Shown: positions 59,713 through 64,000 of the stretch, one piece after another
Numbering within the stretch: position 1 is the first letter of the stretch
How the letters are laid out: every line of letters starts with the position of its first letter
Position numbers and translations under genes: made by a program
Notes under the pieces: generated by a model
The model's database searches: none
Told to the model about the DNA's origin: nothing
Seen by the model: the letters and a program-made list of their open reading frames with translations, nothing else
Assembly: GCA_036763105.1 (NCBI GenBank)
Contig: JBAIYS010000010.1
Location: 62,001-126,000, forward strand
Direction: 5' to 3'
Origin: Peptococcaceae bacterium 1198_IL3148
Lineage (GTDB): Bacteria; Bacillota; Desulfotomaculia; Desulfotomaculales; Desulfohalotomaculaceae
DNA: 64,000 nt

Positions 59713-59752
59713 CGCCGATTGAGGTGCAGTGGCATCTTAGTCGGCGCTTTTT
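59713..59752 (+). terminator. Terminator after the recombinase remnant
   Basis: CGCCGA/TCGGCG stem (59713-59718, 59741-59746) with a longer loop and CTTTTT tail, closing the island before the ars operon. Confidence 0.75.
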
Positions 59753-59777
59753 GTCGTTAACTTATTATAAAACCATA

Positions 59778-59833
59778 TTGACAACTATCGATATGCCTGA
59801 TATTCTTGTTATAAGATATCGAGAATATTCGAT
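59778..59833 (+). promoter_or_regulatory. Promoter and operator of the ars operon
   Basis: TTGACA (59778-59783) and TATTCT (59801-59806) are 17 bases apart. The inverted repeat ATCGA-N6-TCGAT (59818-59833) just downstream of the start site is a likely ArsR operator. Confidence 0.8.
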
Positions 59834-59869
59834 GTCATTGATACATATGAATATATAGGAGGTAATTTT

Positions 59870-60205
59870 ATGAAACATTCATATGCAGATTATGTTCCTG
59901 CAATTAAGGCTATGTCAGATGAAACACGGTTAAAGATTATAGATATGCTATCGTGTGGAGAAATGTGCGCATGCGATATATTAGAAGAATTCAGTATTTC
60001 TCAATCCACTCTTAGTTATCATATGAAGATATTATCTGAAAGCGGTCTTGTAAATGCAGTACGTGATGGGGCTTGGATGAGATATACATTAAACAAGGAA
60101 AAAACGGATGAGGTTATAGCTTTCTTTACATGCATAACAAACGATAAAGAAGATTGTATTTGTAAAAAGAGCAAAAATAAAAAATCTGATAATCAATGTT
60201 GTTAA
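59870..60205 (+). CDS. arsR: Arsenite-responsive repressor ArsR
   Basis: A 111-residue ArsR/SmtB winged-helix repressor. The As(III)-binding cysteines are in GEMCACDIL on helix 3, just before the recognition helix (SISQSTLSYHMKIL). An extra C-terminal cysteine cluster (CITNDKEDCIC and a final CC) may add metal ligands. It represses the operon until As(III) or Sb(III) binds. ATG at 59870 follows AGGAGG. Confidence 0.95.
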   Translation: MKHSYADYVPAIKAMSDETRLKIIDMLSCGEMCACDILEEFSISQSTLSYHMKILSESGLVNAVRDGAWMRYTLNKEKTDEVIAFFTCITNDKEDCICKKSKNKKSDNQCC

Positions 60206-60218
60206 GGAGGATTTAGTA

Positions 60219-60578
60219 ATGAAAAATATTGAGATTTTTGACCCAGCAATGTGTTGCTCGACAGGAGTTTGTGGACCATCTATTGACCCAGAGCTGTTAA
60301 GAGTAGCAACTGTTATTAATTCGCTTAAAGAAAAAGGGATTATTATAAAAAGGCATGGTTTGTCAAGTGAACCTCAGGATTTTATCTCCAATAAAGTTAT
60401 AAGTGAAATTCTACAAAAGGAAGGAGCAGATATTCTTCCTGTAACACTGGCAGATGGTGAAATTGTAAAAACCAAAAGCTACCCAACAAACGAAGAGTTT
60501 TCAGAATGGTTAGGGGTGGAAATAAGCACAAAACCTCAAAAGAAGAGCGGCTGCTGCGGACCAAAGGGGTGCTGTTAA
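60219..60578 (+). CDS. arsD: Arsenite metallochaperone ArsD
   Basis: A 119-residue protein with the MCCSTGVCG arsenite site (Cys12, Cys13, Cys18 equivalents) and a C-terminal CCGPKGCC pair. It passes As(III) to the ArsA ATPase. AAGGAGG precedes the start, 13 bases after arsR, and arsA begins one base after its stop. Confidence 0.95.
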   Translation: MKNIEIFDPAMCCSTGVCGPSIDPELLRVATVINSLKEKGIIIKRHGLSSEPQDFISNKVISEILQKEGADILPVTLADGEIVKTKSYPTNEEFSEWLGVEISTKPQKKSGCCGPKGCC

Positions 60579-60579
60579 G

Positions 60580-62352
60580 ATGTTAAAGAATAATTATGAG
60601 CCATTTAGTTTAGATGGGATAAATCTGACTAAGTATATGTTTTTCACAGGAAAGGGTGGTGTAGGTAAAACCTCAACCGCTTGTGCTGTGGCAGTAAATT
60701 TAGCTGATAATGGAAAAAGTGTTCTCCTTATAAGCACTGATCCTGCATCCAATTTGCAGGATGTTTTTAATACTGAGCTTGATGGCAAAGGTGTGCCGAT
60801 TGATGGAGTGCCGGGTTTAGTTGTGGCGAATCTTAACCCAGAGGAAGCTGCCAGAGAGTATAGGGAATCGGTTATTGCTCCATATAGGGGGAAGTTGCCG
60901 GATAGTGTAATTGTAAATATGGAGGAACAACTCTCAGGTTCATGTACAGTTGAAATTGCCGCTTTTGACCAGTTTTCGAACTTCATCACTGATAAATCCA
61001 CAGAGAATAAATACGATTATATTATTTTTGATACTGCTCCGACAGGGCACACACTTCGTATGCTGCAATTACCATCAGCCTGGAGTAATTTTATCAGTGA
61101 AAGTACACATGGGGCGTCATGTTTAGGTCAGCTCGCTGGACTTCAAGATAAAAAGGATATGTATAAGAATGCGGTTGAAAACCTTGCAGATAAAGATAAA
61201 ACAACTTTGATATTGGTATCAAGGCCGGAGGAAACTCCTTTGATTGAAGCTGAACGTTCAAGCAATGAGCTTAGTGAGCTAGGGATAAACAATCAGGTTT
61301 TAGTTATCAATGGTATACTGAGTGAAGCAACTGACGATGTTTCGATTAAAATGTTAGATAAGCAGCAAAAGGCTTTGGAAAATATGCCACAGGGTTTAAA
61401 AAAGTTTAAAATTTTCACTATACCACTTCGTTCCTATAACGTTGTAGGTATTGATAATATTAAAACATTTTTATATAGTGACGATTACACAAAAAATAAT
61501 TTTTATAGCAAATCCTTAAATTTAAGACACCTAGATGTTCTGATTGAAGATATTTATAGGGCAGGTAAAAAAGTGATATTTACAATGGGCAAAGGCGGTG
61601 TTGGAAAAACAACTATTGCTGCAACCATTGCTGTGGCTCTTGCTAGAAAGGGTGTTAAGGTACAATTAACATCTACAGACCCAGCTAATCATCTCAAATA
61701 TGTGGTTGAAGATACTAAAAATATTAAACTAAGTAAAATAGATGAAAAGCAGGAACTATTGCGATATCAAAATGAGGTATTAAGTAAGGCTCGTGAAACA
61801 ATGAGCGAAGATGATGTTGCTTATGTTGAAGAGGATTTACGCTCTCCATGCACACAGGAGATTGCAGTATTTAGAGCTTTTGCTGAGATTGTTGACAAGG
61901 CTGAAAACGAAGTTGTAATTATTGATACTGCACCAACGGGTCACACGCTTCTGTTGCTTGATTCTACACAGAGTTATCATAAAGAGGTTCAGAGAACAAA
62001 AGGTGAAACGCCAATATCTGTTCAAAGATTACTTCCAAGACTTCGGGATGAGAAACAAACAGAGGTTATTATTGTTACATTGCCTGAAGCAACACCGGTA
62101 TTTGAAGCTCAGAGACTGGGTGATGACCTAAATAGAGCGGGAATTAATAATAAATGGTGGGTGGTTAATCAGTGCCTTTCATTGACGAATACTAAAAATA
62201 GTATGTTAATAGCTCGCGCTGATGCTGAAAAGCAATGGCTGGAAAAAGTTAAGCAAATAAGTTCTGATAACTTTGTTGCAATCCCCTGGTTTCAGGATGC
62301 ATCAATTGAAAATATAGTGGACTTTTCTGGAGGTAGTAAAAGCGATGAATAA
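60580..62352 (+). CDS. arsA: Arsenite-stimulated ATPase ArsA
   Basis: A 590-residue duplicated ATPase: first half with GKGGVGKTS (about 24), second half with GKGGVGKTT (about 337), and DTAPTGHTL in each half. It powers arsenite extrusion with an arsenite channel. Here the channel in the operon is Acr3 rather than ArsB, a combination found in some anaerobes. Cys ligands such as GSCTVEI and the equivalent SPCTQEI in the second half are present. Its end overlaps the next gene by eight bases. Confidence 0.95.
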   Translation: MLKNNYEPFSLDGINLTKYMFFTGKGGVGKTSTACAVAVNLADNGKSVLLISTDPASNLQDVFNTELDGKGVPIDGVPGLVVANLNPEEAAREYRESVIAPYRGKLPDSVIVNMEEQLSGSCTVEIAAFDQFSNFITDKSTENKYDYIIFDTAPTGHTLRMLQLPSAWSNFISESTHGASCLGQLAGLQDKKDMYKNAVENLADKDKTTLILVSRPEETPLIEAERSSNELSELGINNQVLVINGILSEATDDVSIKMLDKQQKALENMPQGLKKFKIFTIPLRSYNVVGIDNIKTFLYSDDYTKNNFYSKSLNLRHLDVLIEDIYRAGKKVIFTMGKGGVGKTTIAATIAVALARKGVKVQLTSTDPANHLKYVVEDTKNIKLSKIDEKQELLRYQNEVLSKARETMSEDDVAYVEEDLRSPCTQEIAVFRAFAEIVDKAENEVVIIDTAPTGHTLLLLDSTQSYHKEVQRTKGETPISVQRLLPRLRDEKQTEVIIVTLPEATPVFEAQRLGDDLNRAGINNKWWVVNQCLSLTNTKNSMLIARADAEKQWLEKVKQISSDNFVAIPWFQDASIENIVDFSGGSKSDE

Positions 62353-62875
62353 AAGTGATGCTGGCTGTTGCTCTTGTGGCAGTGGTTGCTGCGGACAAGA
62401 ACAGGAAAAAAGGCAGATTATAATAGAATTTCTTTATCTTGATCTGAGTGTATGTAAGAGGTGTCAAGGAACTGAAACTAATCTTGAGGATGCAGTTAAT
62501 GAAGTATCAACGGTATTAAGAGCAGCAGGGTTTGATATAGTTATGAACAAGATTAATATAAATTCAAGGGAGTTAGCCATTGAATACCATTTTTTGAGTT
62601 CACCAACAATTCGTGTAAATGGCAGGGATATTGCTCTTGAGGTTAAGGAATCTTCCTGCAAAGAATGTGGGGATCTGTGTGGCGACTCTGTGGATTGCAG
62701 AGTTTGGGTGCAGGATGGTATAGAATATACGGAACTACCAAAATCCATGATTATTAACGCAATTTTGAAAGAAGTTTATAATGGCCATAGTTCAATCCCC
62801 TTGACAAATGAGAAATATGAAATCCCACAAAACTTAATTACATTTTTCGATAGCTTAGAAAGAAAGGAGGATTGA
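62345..62875 (+). CDS. DUF2703-like cysteine-rich protein of the ars operon
   Basis: A 176-residue cytoplasmic protein with an N-terminal cysteine cluster (CCSCGSGCCG), a thioredoxin-like CKRCQGTE motif (about 38) and CKECGDLCGDSVDC in the middle. This fits the DUF2703 group often encoded with arsenic genes. It overlaps arsA by eight bases. Cys content suggests As(III) or metal handling; the reaction is unknown. Confidence 0.75.
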   Translation: MNKSDAGCCSCGSGCCGQEQEKRQIIIEFLYLDLSVCKRCQGTETNLEDAVNEVSTVLRAAGFDIVMNKININSRELAIEYHFLSSPTIRVNGRDIALEVKESSCKECGDLCGDSVDCRVWVQDGIEYTELPKSMIINAILKEVYNGHSSIPLTNEKYEIPQNLITFFDSLERKED

Positions 62876-62880
62876 TTTAC

Positions 62881-63933
62881 ATGAGTAAGGAACGTAATAG
62901 TGGAATTGGATTTTTTGAAAAGTACTTAACTGTATGGGTTATTTTATGTATGTTTGCAGGTGTATTGATTGGAAAGTTTTTACCCGGAATCCCAGCGTTT
63001 TTAGGGCGTTTTGAATATGCAAATGTTTCAATACCTATGGCTATTTTAATCTGGCTTATGATATATCCAATGATGTTAAAAGTAGATTTTCAAAGCATAA
63101 GAAATGTAGGCAAAAATCCTAAGGGGCTTTTTGTTACATGGATAACCAACTGGTTGATAAAGCCTTTTACCATGTTCGGCATTGCATGGCTGTTTTTCTT
63201 TGTAATTTTCAAATCTCTAATTCCGGCAGAATTGGCACAAGACTATCTTGCGGGAGCAATACTTCTTGGAGCTGCACCGTGTACAGCGATGGTATTTGTA
63301 TGGAGTTATTTGACCAAAGGCAACGCGGCTTATACCGTCGTGCAAGTGGCAACAAATGATCTTATAATTCTCATAGCTTTCACGCCTATAGTTGCGTTTC
63401 TTCTAGGTGTGGGCGGTGTAACCATACCCTGGGACACTCTTGTTTTATCTGTAGTATTGTTTGTTGTTATCCCGCTGGCTGGTGGTATAATTACCCGTAA
63501 TTACATCACAAAAAAGCGAGGACTCGATTACTTTGAAAAGAGTTTTATACCGAAGTTTGGGAATATCACTACCATAGGTCTATTGCTAACATTAATAATA
63601 ATCTTTTCATTCCAGGGCGATGTAATTCTGAATAATCCACTTCATATTGTTTTAATTGCTATACCATTAATTATTCAGACTTTCCTAATCTTTTTCATTG
63701 CATATCTAGCAAGCAAGGTTATAAAACTACCTCATGAGATAGCAGCGCCTGCTGGTATGATTGGTGCCTCTAACTTTTTTGAACTGGCAGTTGCCGTTGC
63801 GATTGCATTGTTTGGAACACAAAGCCCAGCTGCACTTGCTACCATTGTAGGGGTTCTAACAGAAGTGCCTGTTATGTTGATATTAGTAAAGATAGCGAAT
63901 AATACAAGGCACTGGTTTCCAGAAAAAAGCTAG
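62881..63933 (+). CDS. acr3: Arsenite efflux transporter Acr3
   Basis: A 350-residue, ten-helix arsenite permease of the BART superfamily. The conserved cysteine pocket in GAAPCTAMVFVWSYL and the EIAAPAGMIGASNFFELAVAVA segment identify Acr3. ATG at 62881 follows AAAGGAGG. It can work with ArsA as an ATP-driven pump or alone with the proton gradient. Confidence 0.95.
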   Translation: MSKERNSGIGFFEKYLTVWVILCMFAGVLIGKFLPGIPAFLGRFEYANVSIPMAILIWLMIYPMMLKVDFQSIRNVGKNPKGLFVTWITNWLIKPFTMFGIAWLFFFVIFKSLIPAELAQDYLAGAILLGAAPCTAMVFVWSYLTKGNAAYTVVQVATNDLIILIAFTPIVAFLLGVGGVTIPWDTLVLSVVLFVVIPLAGGIITRNYITKKRGLDYFEKSFIPKFGNITTIGLLLTLIIIFSFQGDVILNNPLHIVLIAIPLIIQTFLIFFIAYLASKVIKLPHEIAAPAGMIGASNFFELAVAVAIALFGTQSPAALATIVGVLTEVPVMLILVKIANNTRHWFPEKS

Positions 63934-63950
63934 AAAGGAGGTAATGCTTA

Positions 63951-64000
63951 ATGAGTAATAAACTAAAGGTCGCATTTATATGTGTTCATAATTCATGTCG
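63951..64000 (+). CDS. arsC: Arsenate reductase ArsC (thioredoxin-linked), 5' part
   Basis: Starts at ATG 63951 after AAAGGAGG and reads MSNKLKVAFICVHNSCR up to the window end. The CxxNxCR P-loop is that of the low-molecular-weight phosphatase-type arsenate reductases. It reduces arsenate to arsenite for export. The rest lies outside the window. Confidence 0.88.
   Translation, partial: MSNKLKVAFICVHNSC

Overview
The window looks like chromosomal DNA of an anaerobic, low-to-mid GC Firmicute, most likely a Peptococcaceae-type (Desulfotomaculum-like) bacterium. This is inferred from strong Gram-positive ribosome binding sites with many TTG/GTG starts, a tungsten aldehyde:ferredoxin oxidoreductase, iron-dependent alcohol dehydrogenases, a multiheme cytochrome c, two apparent selenoproteins and an abundance of sulfate/sulfite-type anion permeases. 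No dissimilatory sulfate-reduction gene is present in the window, so that physiology is only a suggestion.

Region by region: 1-7.7 kb holds housekeeping and small-transport genes: the end of a pyridoxal/HMP kinase, an Orn/Lys/Arg decarboxylase, an aromatic acid exporter, a K+/H+ antiporter, a MarR regulator with a TRASH-like partner, and a six-heme cytochrome c paired with a formate dehydrogenase gamma-type cytochrome b. 7.8-12.9 kb holds tRNA-Leu(CAA), an ECF sigma/anti-sigma pair, two tandem NifU-domain genes in which TGA replaces the second Cys of the CxxC motif (probable selenocysteine), a LysR regulator and a CapA lipoprotein. 13-26.4 kb is an alcohol/aldehyde oxidation locus: two Fe-ADHs, a sensor kinase, a sigma54-dependent response regulator, a tungsten AOR, two MoaD-like proteins, a tungstate-type ABC transporter lacking its binding protein, and pterin-cofactor genes moaA, moaC, MOSC, mobB and moeB. 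Strong -24/-12 promoters precede the first ADH and AOR, and a third candidate precedes the divergent MoaD, which ties these genes to the sigma54 regulator.

26.6-41.2 kb is an anion transport region. Two copies of a four-gene module (TauE/SafE permease, small membrane protein, CBS-pair protein, HTH regulator) face each other and enclose a beta-carbonic anhydrase, two nearly identical SLC13/DASS transporters and a third TauE/SafE permease. Two paralogous sigma-region-4-like proteins with a 55-bp direct repeat between them lie at its left end. A second sensor kinase/sigma54 regulator pair, a PFL-activase-like radical SAM protein and RlmD follow (41.7-47.0 kb).

47.1-59.7 kb is an accessory/defence island: an XRE regulator, a complete type I restriction-modification operon with an extra unknown gene between hsdS and hsdR, an HNH endonuclease gene interrupted by TGA, an unknown 361-aa protein, an IS21-type istA/istB pair and a truncated large serine recombinase. 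59.8-64.0 kb is an arsenic resistance operon (arsR, arsD, arsA, DUF2703-like, acr3, start of arsC), cut by the window end.
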